Source: Sycobia sp. Sy_11 (taxonomy: Eukaryota > Arthropoda > Insecta > Hymenoptera > Epichrysomallidae). Taken from it: 64,000 nucleotides of DNA. Every line of letters starts with the position of its first letter. Position 1 is the first letter of the stretch. Made by a program: the position numbers and the translations under genes. The notes beneath the pieces were generated by a model. That model was not told the DNA's origin and made no database searches. It was given only the letters and a program-made list of their open reading frames with translations. This document shows positions 1 to 12,545 of the stretch, piece after piece. The DNA is taken from contig JACCIC010000166.1 in the NCBI GenBank assembly GCA_018907035.1, forward strand, positions 327,501 through 391,500, written 5' to 3'.

Positions 1-112
1 TTTCTAAATGTTGAATTTGGCAAAAATTTCCACGATCCTCCTAGCTCGCGTAATACAGTTGATTGTACCTACACATCACTGTTAAAAAACAACTCTTAAA
101 ATTTCACTCATT

Positions 113-136
113 TTTCAGTGATGAAAGTCACTGAAA
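113..136. repeat. 9-bp perfect inverted repeat
   Basis: TTTCAGTGA at 113-121 is followed after 6 bases by its exact reverse complement at 128-136. The same core motif recurs nearby on either strand (around 184, 291, 789 and 835), so this looks like part of a decayed dispersed repeat and not a chance hairpin. Family unknown. Confidence 0.5.
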
Positions 137-1414
137 TTACAAGATGTCGAGAACGAAATATCATTTAGAAACAGGTTTATGAATTTTCAGTGAAACACTA
201 TTAAATTTTAAGTCCAATGTTAATGAATATTTATAAAATATCTCATGGATTATTTTTTCAACGACTAGTGCATGAAATATTGCCCAAGATCACTGAAATT
301 TTGATAACGTTCGTATAAAATTTATGAATATGCAACGATAGCTAAGATTCATAAAATTTTTAGCAGTGCGTATAAAATATAATTTACTATATATTCCTTG
401 TTATCTTATACTGGCTTCAATTATTGATAGTTTATAAAATTCTATTTTATTTATATTTATCAAATAAATCATGTAAATTTTAATATCAAAACTTGTTTAA
501 CAAGGATTTGTACGATTTGATTTAAGAATCTTTTGTTTACCGAGAGTGCGCTCATTACACGTCTATAGTGACTGGCCGCTCCCGCAAGCGATAAAAAATT
601 ATCTCGATCACTATAGGCCCGATTCAAACTTCACGAGTATGATTCTTTAAGTGAATAGTATAAACGATCTTCGATGCTATATTAGTATGTGCATAAGTTA
701 ATTAAAAATTGCAAACTTAATAAAAAATTAAAAAATATGTAAGAATTCTGAAAATTGATAATAAATGATAGACGGTACGGATAATTACATTTCAGTACAC
801 TATTAAAGAATATTTATCAAGCCTTATACATTGAAATTTCAGTGCACATTACGAAATGTCAGCGCAACTGGAATTTCCAGTAATCCAATAAAATAAATTT
901 TAGCGGCAACAAAGGGAAAAGCCTCGGTGTTTTTGCATGAAGCTTCAGTTAGTTATCTTTAAAAGCATACACTTTTGTTAATTATAACAAATTCGTTACA
1001 GGAGCTCCGGAAAAAAGTATTTTAAATAATTATATAGTTGTATCTCCTGTCAGTAGTTCTCTAGACTCTAATGAAAATCAATAAAATTAAAATGAGAATT
1101 TGATGTAAAATTTGTGAGTATTGAAACATAAAAAATACATTTATTCGTCTCTAGAATATTGATATAATGTAAACTGAATTTTTAAGTTCATTATATAAAT
1201 GGTCCTGTTCGTTAATTATATAATACATGGATAATAGAAATAATTGATTTTGCCACGAATTAATTAAATATAGAAAGCATTAGTGCACGTTTTGAACACA
1301 CTGATATTATATATACACATAATTTACTTTGAAACAACACATACGTATATTATATGATCAATGTTTAAACATGACTTGATTTCCACGTTCAAGTCACTCA
1401 TTTTAATTTCATGA

Positions 1415-1417
<3 letters not shown>

Positions 1418-1469
<52 letters not shown>
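1418..1469. repeat. (TA)n microsatellite
   Basis: About 26 uninterrupted TA units, followed after one G by a few more. Apparent proteins of alternating Tyr-Ile here are artefacts of the repeat. Confidence 0.95.
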
Positions 1470-1477
<8 letters not shown>

Positions 1478-2210
1478 ATAAAATATTTATTATATGTACA
1501 TATTATCATTGAAGATATGTTAATGATATATTTAAAGTTTATTGATTAGGTAGAATTTTGTTTTAAATATTTTATTATATAATATAATTAAAAATATAAA
1601 TTATATAGCCGACGACAAAGCCGATACGGCGATTAAGACTTTTGTAAAAATTATATACAAACACATATAATGTAACATTTACCTATTAAATTATTCGACA
1701 GAATATAAGATGCTCATTCGTGCGATTAAACAAAAGTTACGTAATTGCGCATATGTTGCTAAATCGTTGTATTCTACAAAACGCGATGTTACGGTTATAT
1801 ATATATATATAAAATTTGTATATAAGCGATAAATTCAATTTAAATCTTTAACTGAAACAAATTCCTTATCATAGTTTTATCTTCGCGTATATTAACCCAT
1901 TTATAGTCAAACGTTGAGAAATAAAAAAAAATTAATCGTCTCCTTGGCTCGAACAAATCCCCAGATGACGCGTCAATATATCTCGTAATATATAGATGCT
2001 CCCTATGTAAAAGTCTTCGTCGACTAATATTTATCGTGTGCGTGTAAGTGTGGATTTAGGTCCGCGCCTAACGAAGCCCCGTAAAAGAAATCGGTGGCGC
2101 AGATTGCTCGTTCCGTCGAACGAGAGGAATATAGAGGGAGGGAAGGGGAGAGGGAGACTTCATGCATTGCATCGTCAGGTCGAGGCGGGCCGAGGTTGGG
2201 GCGTAGTATA

Positions 2211-2215
<5 letters not shown>

Positions 2216-2254
<39 letters not shown>

Positions 2255-2279
2255 TAGAGAGAGAGAGAGAGAGAGAGAG
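2216..2279. repeat. Compound (TA)n-(GA)n microsatellite
   Basis: A TA array (2216-2252) runs directly into a GA array (2257-2279), giving a purine-rich strand at the left edge of the GC-rich island. Confidence 0.95.
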
Positions 2280-2490
2280 CGAGAGGGTGGGAGGGTGGGA
2301 GGGAGGGAGGGAGAGGAGAAGCGAAATAATTACGAAGAGGAGAGAGATCTCGGTGGTACGCGGCGAGCGCGTGCGGCTGGATGCACGTGCTGCTCCGTCA
2401 GCGGGGCGGCGGCGGCGGTGCAGCGGCAGCAGCTGCCGCGAGGCCAGGTGCGCGCGGCTCCGTGCTCCGATCGCGCACCCGAAAGACGGG

Positions 2491-2493
<3 letters not shown>

Positions 2494-2526
<33 letters not shown>
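2494..2526. repeat. (CT)n microsatellite
   Basis: About 16 uninterrupted CT units inside the GC-rich island, the opposite polarity of the GA array 240 bases to the left. Confidence 0.95.
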
Positions 2527-2528
<2 letters not shown>

Positions 2529-3095
2529 CCGCCGTGCGTACATATGCACCTTCCGCGCGCGTGGTGCAGAACGACGATGCACGCCACGCGCGCACAGGTT
2601 TCCTTTCATCCCTGGACCGCGTGCGGCGGGGGGGAGCGGAGTGCTGGAAGGTGGATGCAGCGGCCCCCTCGGGGGAAGCGGTTGCGTATGTATACGTGTA
2701 TATATGCGTATATAGAGCGAACGGAGGAAAAAGCGAGTAACCGCACCGACCGGGCGTTGCTGCTGCCGCTGCTGCAGCCGTACAAAATTCACGAAAACGA
2801 CGGCAGCCGGGAGGCGAGTCCGCGCGAGGTTTTTTATGCTTGGCATCTGCATTATAATATAAATGGGCACGCGTTCATCTCGGCAAATATTATTATAGGA
2901 GCGCACGCGAGAGCGCGAGACCCGCGTGAATTTGTATGTCCGTCGGGTACATTGCTGCATCACGTATATACATATGGTAATATAGCGAGGCGAGTGCGCT
3001 GGATCATCGGCTCATTGGAACATTGTTGTAGGAGCTATGCGATAACTATTTCAATTCATAATTATCAATTATCTTGCATAATCATAGAACTTGCT

Positions 3096-3098
<3 letters not shown>

Positions 3099-3142
<44 letters not shown>
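3099..3142. repeat. (CA)n microsatellite
   Basis: About 22 uninterrupted dinucleotide units, then a short TA-rich tail. Confidence 0.95.
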
Positions 3143-3144
<2 letters not shown>

Positions 3145-4249
3145 TTATATATGTATATATAGATAGAGAGTATATAGATTTGGTAAAATAGTGCTTTATA
3201 ATTGGTATTGGAAATGTATCGACAATCAAAGAATTCTCTTGATCTTGGAAATACAATTTTAGTTCTATAGTTTCGTGAATTGGGTGAACTCTTAATCTAT
3301 AAGAGTTCTTAATGTATCAGGATAATAAAATGAAATGGCACAATTATAAAAAATTATTAAAAATTAAATAAAATGTAATACCTATAAAGTAATTTTATTC
3401 TATTACTCTGGTTCACTTTTAAAAAAAGTCGATTAAATTTAATGTTTATGTATACTAAAAGCTGATTTCATACAAGTAAATAAATTGCGATTCATTGAAA
3501 ACTGGCAATTCATGCACGTATGTATGAAAAAATTTTTCAAACAATTTGCATTAAAATTTAATGTAAGCAGTGAAAATTTTCTTTCGCCACGAAAATTTAC
3601 TACACTGTTTTATACTTTTAATAAAAGGAGAGTAAAGATTTTATCGAGCTTCTATACTGATTGATGTAATGTTTAGCGCCTCATATGGGATGACGCGGAA
3701 ATACGGGTTTTCCTCTTTCAATGGGCAATCGAGACTTTCGCAATGTTTATAAAACGTGGATTAAATTTAATACACTGTAAGTGAAAATTCATTAATTTGT
3801 ATTCAATAGACAACATATTGAATTTGACCAATTTTTATTAAATTTAATGTACATCGTGCATTACTTTTTAGTTCGACACAAAATATTGAATTTTCATTGA
3901 CAATTGTCAATAAAATATGAATTAAATTTAATGGTTTTTCTAACAGTATATCTATTCAGAATTCTTGATCTTTTATCTCATCAACTTATTCTTCATCCAT
4001 GTATTTACACATATTAAAGGTCTTATCAACTTTTTTTTTAATAAGCAGCTACCTTCTGACATTACGTTGCTTCCTTCATTATTCGAATGTGTATCCCTTG
4101 ACTTTTACGTTAATATATACATTTTTAACTTTCTATCAGTCTAATACATTCGCATCTGCACAAGCTGTGGAAAAACATAATTATAATCGATAATTTATTC
4201 ATTCTACCTTATATTCTTTTCCATTGATCACTTTGGAGATATAGTATAC

Positions 4250-4253
<4 letters not shown>

Positions 4254-4308
<55 letters not shown>
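4254..4308. repeat. (TA)n microsatellite
   Basis: About 27 uninterrupted TA units ending in a short CA run. Confidence 0.95.
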
Positions 4309-4313
<5 letters not shown>

Positions 4314-7300
4314 GATATATATTAGCGATCATTGCTTATCTTTATGTAACTATCAAAGTGTATAATATTTTTTTCATCGAAAAAAACCTGGGACAGTTTT
4401 TGGAATAAATAGTTTTATAATTTCTTTTAAATCTTCATGTTTTCAGTTTCGGCCCGCGTGTGTTAATTAAAATGTTTGCAACTTAACGTGTGATTTTGGA
4501 TGGAACATATACCAGAATAAATACAATGAAGTGCGAGATTTAATATATAATATTAAAAGTATATTTTATATTCTAAATATATATCGTATAATGATAACTC
4601 TTGACTGATTAAATAATATTTACATTTCTAATGCATTATAGATTTGAAATAATCAACGTAGCCGTGACTCGTAGGTATAATATAGGGCGAAACCTATAAT
4701 AATAGTTTTTCACAATTTATTAAAATTATTGTCATTTCATTTTCCTTCTAATGTCTAAATAGCTTTCCTCGCACATTTCTTATAAAGTAAAAGTCACATA
4801 ATACGACGTAATTGCCGAAAAACACGTCAATGCATAGAATCTCTTTTGTGGGACGATTCAAATATGCTTCATATATTATCATCTATTATCCTATATTAGA
4901 AAACAATTATAAATTATTTAAGAAAAGTTTTCTGTACAACTTTTAAGGTACGACTTAAATGGTCATTACGATTTAATTAATTTAGTAACATATGTATATA
5001 TATATATATATATAATAATTTCTGTATAACTGACATTAATGATATTCAAGCTTTCTTTTATCTCATCTCTGATGTAGGACACATCACGTAATATATATTA
5101 AGTATATGCGGTTCTTATATCGATAAAGATGGAATATTATGATGTACGGCTGTATAATATTAATCAGAGATTTATTAGATTTTTTTATTATTAACTTTGA
5201 TACCAAAGCAGACCTTTTAATATGTTTATAGGCAGCTCCTCAGCTGTATTTATACAATCTAAACAGTTATATCTAAGATAGAAATACAGGTCTAAAAATA
5301 GAAACATTGATTGACGAATTACATCGATCATTTATATGTAACTTTTTTTATACAAGAAAACTATAGCATAATTCAGCTATATTAAGAAATACTTAGATTT
5401 GGAATTTATTGGAATATAATGGACAGCCTACATTGGGATGATTATATTATGCGTGTATATCATACAATTTGATTAACAACAATACATTGTATTATATGTG
5501 CGTGATATAAGATTAAAATATGTTACCATCGAATTTAATAAACGCGTAGTTCAAACTTTGTAATGGTGTTATGTCTATAAATTGTTATTTATGTAAATTG
5601 GTAAATTTTGACCCTGAGATTTAGGTTTGTACAGGACCTGCCCTCCACCCCAGCTAGCGTCCGAAATTTTCTGAATTTGTAGAACATTTTCAAGATTTCG
5701 GCAATTCTTGTCTCGGAAAAATCAGTTTGTTCCTTGGATATCTCTCGGAACGGTCAAATACTCCCTGGAACTTTCTGCTGCTGGCTCCGCGTGGATGTTT
5801 TCATATTGCCGGCCTGTGCATAAACTAACACTATATTACCTATATAAAAAACCGGTAACGCCCACTGTTTTAGAATTATATACTTTTTTAAATTTCATGA
5901 CAATGAAATATATATATACATATAAAACTTATAATTATATATACTTATCATACTCACATATTTTCAGTAGAAACGCTATAGAAAAGTCATCCAAATTCAG
6001 GCAGCTGCAAGTCGTCTCCAAATCATCGCGGCGAGCTCGTTTTTATATCAAATTCGAGTTAATTTCGTAGATGAGAAATTCGTGAAAGTTTTCGCGTTAT
6101 ATATGATATTGCAAATGGTAACCCCGATCCTTCTCAACTACTTGTAGCGTTCTGCCACGAACTTCGGTTATCTTTATGGCATTCATCAGATTTAAAAAGA
6201 AACTGAAAACTGCTGAAAACCGTCATTCATTATTACCCACGCCGTAGCTTGGCGCATTCAAGATTAAAATGAATAGGATTCAAAAACCAAATAAAATCTG
6301 TTGTAACTATGTAATTCGCCACTAAAGCAAAATATTACTAAATTATTAAAAGAGGTGTAGTTTTAAGTATCGCTCAGTTTTTTAATCTCAAGCTGTATTT
6401 GCAAGAAATATCAAAATTCAATATTCAATCTCAAAATCAATTTTATTTTAAGTATTAAACTTAGAAAGAACTTGTAGTGAATTAAAAGTACAGTTTACTT
6501 AAATAATATTATAATATTAATTCGTGGGTAGGATGATGAAATGATTCTCCATCACAAACTGCTCATTAGCTAAGAATGAATATTGTATACTTTTAATATT
6601 TTATTTTATTCGATTTTGAAATTATATTTTTATTTTAATCCTGATAATCTAATTTCTCAAATATTAGTTTCTGAAAATAATACACGGAACAGTTTTTCCA
6701 AAATTCAATGGGATAAAAATTTGCTTTTACCATATTGGTATACAAAACTGCAAATTTTTATGTACAATATGAGAAACATTTTAATACCCGACATCATTTT
6801 AACGGTATGGACGAGCATTTTGAAAATTTAATCAGCACATACAAAGTAGAGAAATGAAGCTTAGTATAAAATTAAAAAAATATTTTACGGGAAACGCACG
6901 TAGTTCCATACTTTCTTAAATTAAACGTATAATTAAATCCGAATCAATCGAATGAATTAGAGATCAACTTATTTTTTAGATATTTTCTATTTGACTCAAT
7001 ATAATTAGAATGACTTATAGAAATGCCCGTGAAACATGCAATGTTTATTTATATTGCTTTTCAGCAGATTTTAATGAAAAAATGTGTTTTGTACGTATGT
7101 TTTTTTAAAAGCAAATCGCCGATTCTGAGGGGAAAAAGAAGTTAATTTTACTTGAATTCTACAGATAGTTTTTTCTCGAATTTTTTTCTACAATTTTTCT
7201 ACTTTTTAGAAATGATATATAAATACAGATTGTGATTTATATACTGGTTTTATTTAACGATGAATTATTTAAGCCGATTTTGTTTTTTAATAATCGAACG

Positions 7301-7770
7301 TTCGCCGACATGTCTATTTTAGGGTTGCTGATTAATCCAAAAGTCTAAAAATCCTAATTACCCTAAAATCCTGCCACAAAAAAGTGTAAAAATTATTTCA
7401 CATTTCTTACCGTATGTATTTGCTTTTTTGCGTAATAATAAAAAAAAGAATGAAAAAATTGGCATTTATGTGAAACAGATTCAAAAAGTAGATGATCAGC
7501 GTGGTTATAAGTCTTTCAAAAAGTATGCAAATTAATTTCTGACTCAGAACTTTTCATTGCTGCGTAATTGTAAAGTGTAAATAGAAAGTCAATTACAAAT
7601 GAAGCTTTGTAAATTAAGAAACGTGAAATATACATATAATAGTAAAGTCATAATGCAAACTATGTAAAAAAATCGTATATATATATGAACCTTTAGACAG
7701 AGATTAAATATGTAGCGCTGCGCGAGCTCTGTGCACTGATTTACTATACGCTACTTACGCTGATTAGAGG

Positions 7771-7887
7771 TCGAATGCAGCGAAGCCGAAGGATGGGAAC
7801 GCTCCTGACACTGATTCAGTCGCCTCGAAATATAAAGCATCGCCGCTCATTGTTCTTTCAGCATGATTGTTGCTACGCTGCATTCGA
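7771..7887. repeat. 12-bp inverted repeat around a TATA-like site
   Basis: TCGAATGCAGCG at 7771-7782 is matched exactly in reverse complement at 7876-7887. Between the arms lies TATAAA (7831-7836) followed 29 bases later by a TTCAGC initiator-like sequence (A at 7860). This could be a small transposon remnant with terminal repeats or a core promoter. No gene is visible downstream, so both readings stay tentative. Confidence 0.35.
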
Positions 7888-9075
7888 GCTACATAACGAT
7901 CGCGCATTTGTAATATATGGGGAAAATGATGCATGATTTAAGTTCGTAAAATGTTTTACAACGTGCGCGCTCGATAATGCAGTCGGTATCGTTATAATTG
8001 ATGATTTTATCTTTATTTCGAGCTATTTCATCTACGTAGTAGTAAACTAACATTTTGATCGAGTTAATTGGCTATTTTTTCAATAAGACTTTATACGCTT
8101 TATTCGTTACTGGAACCGAAACTAAAATATCAATATTAATTATTATACCAAATTATTTTTCTTTATACAAAAAATTCAATTAGAGCCCATTATATTTTTT
8201 TCGAACAAATATTTGCTAATATTATTTTGTTTGTCAGATACGTTTAATTTCACGTTTATTTATAATATGCTTTTTAGAGCAATTATAAAAAATAAAATTT
8301 TTTCATTATCAAATTCCAATAGTTTAAATCAGAGTTATTTTTATTGTAAAATTGTATCTTAAAGTGTAATTACTCTTATAAAATAAATAGCGGCAATAAA
8401 GTATTGCTATATTCGTTTAATATCATTACTTCTTTTTAGTAATATAATTTTACTTATTATATTCATATACTTTTACGTTGAGGTGTACACACACGCGCGC
8501 ACAACCTTCATACATAAGCAACGCATTATCACTAAGAGTTATTAAACACTTTTTTTGTACAGCCACGAGCACATCGGAGATTAAGAGGATAACAACCATA
8601 ATAAAAAATCAGGGTTCCCTGAAAATCTATATTTTCCTCGACATTTTCATTTCTACTAATTTGTGTTATTTTCACCTGCAACCGTTTATATTACATAGCT
8701 CGAATTAATTTTTAACGATACAAATCATTTCCCTCCTCGTCTTTTTATTCTTCCTTACATCGAAATAATTTAATCTATAAAGATTCGTATACTTAGTCTT
8801 GCCAATAACTTTAATAAAATTGGTAGATATTTTCGCGCGCTTTACTTTCCCATTGTACCCCGCCTGCTGCTCGATTCAAAACAAAAAAAAAATAATAAAA
8901 AATTTTAATAAATAAAAATGTTCTCCGCGTCAGCCTTTCTTTTCTATCCCAACTGCATTTATCTCAGAAGCGAGGACATTGTACAAATTATCTAATAATT
9001 GCTCATTCGCAGAGCGCGCTCGCTGCGCGTGGGGTGTTTCGCAACCGCATCAGCGCCGATGGCGAAAGGAAACGA

Positions 9076-9077
<2 letters not shown>

Positions 9078-9119
<42 letters not shown>
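9078..9119. repeat. (TA)n microsatellite
   Basis: 21 uninterrupted TA units. Confidence 0.95.
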
Positions 9120-9121
<2 letters not shown>

Positions 9122-9206
9122 GGTAAGAAGGGCAGGAGAGGGAGGTCTGCCGTCCGCGAACTTATACGTATACGCGATGAAGCCGCGTACAGGAGGGGGG
9201 CAGGCC

Positions 9207-9208
<2 letters not shown>

Positions 9209-9262
<54 letters not shown>
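9209..9262. repeat. (TA)n microsatellite
   Basis: About 27 uninterrupted TA units, followed by a short mixed TATG/TG run. Confidence 0.95.
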
Positions 9263-9268
<6 letters not shown>

Positions 9269-9420
9269 TGTGTATGTGTGTGTACAGGCAAGAGAAAAGT
9301 AATATACCTGTCGTGGCGGCTGGGCCTGATGGCGTCGAAGCGCCAATGACGACCAGTCGGGACAGCGAGTGTGCCGCGCATAGGCCAGAGTGTGCTGCTT
9401 TCTTTTCTATCTATCTCTAG

Positions 9421-12290
9421 TTTTAAAAAGGACGCGTGCTGGAGCGGTTGCGCGAAAATATTTTAAAAAGTATGTATATTAATACGATATAATAATAATA
9501 CGATACACCGTAATGCATCATGTTTATATATACATTCATACATACATATATACACACACGTACGTATGTACATATACATACATCATCGAGTAAATCATCT
9601 TTCTATCATACACTTGCCTGGGAATTTGGATATAAAAAAAACTATTATAGTTAATTATAAAATAAGTTTATCGAATATACTAACAAAATTAAGGACAGAC
9701 GAATTCATTAAAGCAAAAAATTTGGTTTTTAATTATATATATGTTTTTATAATATTTTCTATGAACAATGATAGTTATATAATGGAATCATATTTGATAT
9801 CTATCATAGCTCATAAGTAATGGAAAAATGAAAAAATGTTATATCCTTCAAGTTGAATTTTCAACCAATATAAAAGATGTCTATATATATGATATTACTG
9901 CCATTTGTTTATATCAAATAAAATAATCATTTTATTTGATAGTCCTAAAATCCATTAGTATTTAAAATAAAACAAATTGAATAAGAAGATATGAGGAGGC
10001 AAATTCAAAGATTTATCGATATTTTATTTAGTTATATTTGGATATATTTTTTTGATACATTTTATTTGATATAGCAAGAAGCTATCAGAAATATGATAAT
10101 ACAACTTTAAATTTATCGTGTTGGTCAATACGACGGATTTCACAAATTATATGTATTTTTTAATTTTCTTTATATCTTCGTACATACACCTATAAGAATG
10201 GGTTACATGTCATCCCACTAACGAGTCTAAGTATGTAGCGTAATTTAAATATTAATTATCCATCAATTAATTCAGATCTTTCCAAATTATATCTTCTTAT
10301 TTTATCTTTTGGATCAACAAAAACTTTTTATTTTTGAAATACTAATGCTAAGTACGACTAGTAATTTCGTTATTTTTCAATATAAAAGATATAGAAGATT
10401 GGTAGATGGCGTCTTTATAATTATTCTCGAATGTTTTGTGGATAAAATAGTGGATATTTTTAATTCTGTCCAAGATAGAATTAATTTTACAAAAGAACGA
10501 TAGTTAAATATCAATTGAGTTTTCTGGTCATCAATATTATTAGGATTGATAGAATATTATTATTATTAATAGAATAAAGTACAACGAAATGGAAAATCGA
10601 ATTGTTTTTCATTTGATTTTGAAATGTTATTTTTATGATAAAACAAGAAAATTTTTTTGACAGTTTTTTGGATTATGTGCATTTACGTTATAATAATTTT
10701 TTGCGCAAAATGTAGCATGTAAACTCTAAATATACCCATAGATAGATATAGTCTACGTCTATGATTCGTATATATATCTGTCATTTTTTTATACTTGAGG
10801 TGGTTTGAGCACAATTGCTGAAATTAGATGAAAACGCAATTTTAAATGGTCTTTAAAATAAAACTATAGATTTTGGGGGGATAATCAATCGAATATGCCG
10901 GTCGAATTTTTGTGAAGAAGCATTTTGAAAATAGTACTTATTACATTATCTATAGATATACTTATCACATTTCGTGCTTTTTCAACAATGTTTATTTAAC
11001 TGTTTTATATAGAAACAAGGAATCTAAGTATGAATAGTGCAATTTTTAAACTTTTGATTGGTATTTTATTTCGGGATGGTGTATCATTACGTGATACATC
11101 AAATCCCGATTAGTTTTAAGAAAAAAATTAATGGTTAAAGTTAATCCTTATAAAACTATATTCATACAACTGTTTCAAGAATCATTCGTAAATTGTAAAT
11201 TTATAGTTACATCTATCAGACTGGATGGTTAAGAACACTCTCTCATCTTTATGTATCATATTAATTAATATTCTATGTAGATCAATAATTGTATATATTA
11301 TGTATAGAATGTAGGAGAAGCAAAGAATTTTACATACTTTGGTTATTGTAATCTTTAAGATTACATAAGTAAGTAATCTTTAAAATAAGATAATTTTCGA
11401 TTTTGGAAGTAGCTAATTAACGAAATTATAGAGCGACTATAGTCTGTTAATAACATAAACCGCATTCATTTAACTTTTTAGCTCAAACAAGATGTTTTCG
11501 GAAATAAGTGTATAAAATGAATTGTGAGTAATAAGGGGCAATCTTAATAAAGCGCGAGAAAAAATATTGCAGATACGATGCCATCCTATTTGATATATAT
11601 TAAAATAGAAGCAGAGTGGAAGTTTATTAGGAGTCCACAGACCTGAGAGCAGAAGGCAGCGCCGCGCTCCTTACATACAGAAATGATAAATGTCATATAA
11701 AATAGATAAATTCAATGGGTACTTTACATTTTGCACGGAAATTTCTCTACGATATCTCGTACACCATACATATATCTTTCTTTCGACCTTTTTATTAGAT
11801 CAATAAAATCAAAATTACATATATATTATACCAAGAGTATATAAGGTCTACGACTGTTCTAGTAGTCACTTTCAATACGTTTTATTGGCAGATTTTAGTA
11901 TGTGAAAGCAATAATTTACTAAATAATAAATCTATAAAAACAGTATGGAGTAAAAATTGATTATGGAATGTTAATGGCTCTATATTCACTGAGTAGTTGA
12001 ACAAAGAAATTTAATTTTTATCTAAAGGCTTTGACTTTTAATTCTAAAAATGTCTCTCAGTTAAAAACTACAATTATATAAGTATGTAAAACAAACTCAA
12101 AAATTTCTTAATACTAGCTGCACATTACTACAAAGCATCGAAAAAAACAAAAGTGTTTGTAGAAATCGAGTTCATTAATTGTCAAATGACAATAACTTAT
12201 CTACTTAATTAAAAATTTTCTCATACGATTATTGTTGACTGAAAGAAGAACAAATAACATCGTCGAATTCTTTAAAAAATTGCTAGTTTA
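9421..12290. other. AT-rich intergenic DNA without a recognisable gene
   Basis: Strongly AT-rich sequence. Short open frames have no recognisable similarity and mostly lack ATG starts. I see no array or transposon signature. Confidence 0.5.
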
Positions 12291-12478
12291 AATTTGGTAT
12301 TTGTTTACACACACTAGGGAGAAAAGGTAGAAGGGGTAAAGGAAGAAACGAGAGAATCCAGGATGACTGGGAGAACGAGCAATACGAGCGGAAGGAAGCC
12401 TTAGTAGAGGTTGGGAAGGATAGTCGATCCCGTCGAACCCTTTGTGTAGCCACAGCTGGACGGTGAGGCGAGCGCAGT

Positions 12479-12545
12479 TCAGTAGACGTACAGAACGAAC
12501 GAGGAAGACAGATTTTTACGTGTTTTGTGCATTCTCCTACGGCTG
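12479..12545 (+). promoter_or_regulatory. Candidate transcription start and noncoding first exon
   Basis: After about 180 bases of purine-rich, less AT-rich sequence comes TTCAGTAG, a match to the arthropod initiator (TCAGT, A at 12481), then 65 bases ending in a possible splice donor (CTG|GTAATT at 12545/12546). The iodotyrosine deiodinase start-codon exon at 23755 is preceded by a good 3' splice site (about 23728), so a noncoding exon upstream is expected, and this is one candidate. The link is inference, because initiator and donor matches of this quality occur by chance. Confidence 0.25.

Larger units (their letters stand above)
1..2037. other. AT-rich intergenic DNA without a recognisable gene
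   Basis: No open reading frame with recognisable protein similarity is visible. The stretch contains recurring copies of a CACTGAAATT / AATTTCAGTG motif in its first 850 bases, a perfect 9-bp inverted repeat at 113-121/128-136, another at 563-571/608-616, and a long (TA)n array at 1418-1469. A dispersed, decayed repeat is possible, but I do not recognise a family. Confidence 0.5.
2038..2965. other. GC-rich, CpG-rich low-complexity island
   Basis: This block is strikingly richer in G, C and CpG than its surroundings and holds (TA)n, (GA)n and (TC)n runs. All three forward frames and the reverse stay open for long distances, but the translations are low complexity and differ by frame with no conserved domain, so I do not call a protein. 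A promoter or 5' untranslated exon of a gene outside the window, on either strand, is a reasonable alternative. GAGA-type repeats are common at insect promoters. Inference only. Confidence 0.35.
2966..8977. other. AT-rich intergenic DNA without a recognisable gene
   Basis: No supported gene. Notable content: a (CA)n array at 3099-3142, four exact copies of the palindromic dodecamer ATTAAATTTAAT between 3432 and 3932, a (TA)n array at 4254-4308, somewhat less AT-rich patches near 5610-5830 and 6000-6180 whose open frames match nothing I know, and an inverted repeat plus a TATA-like box at 7771-7887. Confidence 0.5.
8978..9420. other. GC-richer island with two long (TA)n arrays
   Basis: A local rise in GC and CpG content interrupted by (TA)n arrays at 9078-9119 and 9209-9262. 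Frames across it are open on both strands only because the arrays lack stops in two frames (alternating Tyr-Ile). No conserved coding sequence is seen. It resembles the island at 2038-2965 and could be regulatory. Confidence 0.35.

Noticed and set aside
2094..3191. 365-codon open frame and overlapping frames on both strands
   Set aside because: It runs through (TA)n, (GA)n, (CT)n and (CA)n repeats, is open in several frames at once, and no frame shows a conserved domain.
8979..9381. Four overlapping open frames
   Set aside because: All are kept open by (TA)n arrays and encode alternating Tyr-Ile, so they are repeat artefacts.
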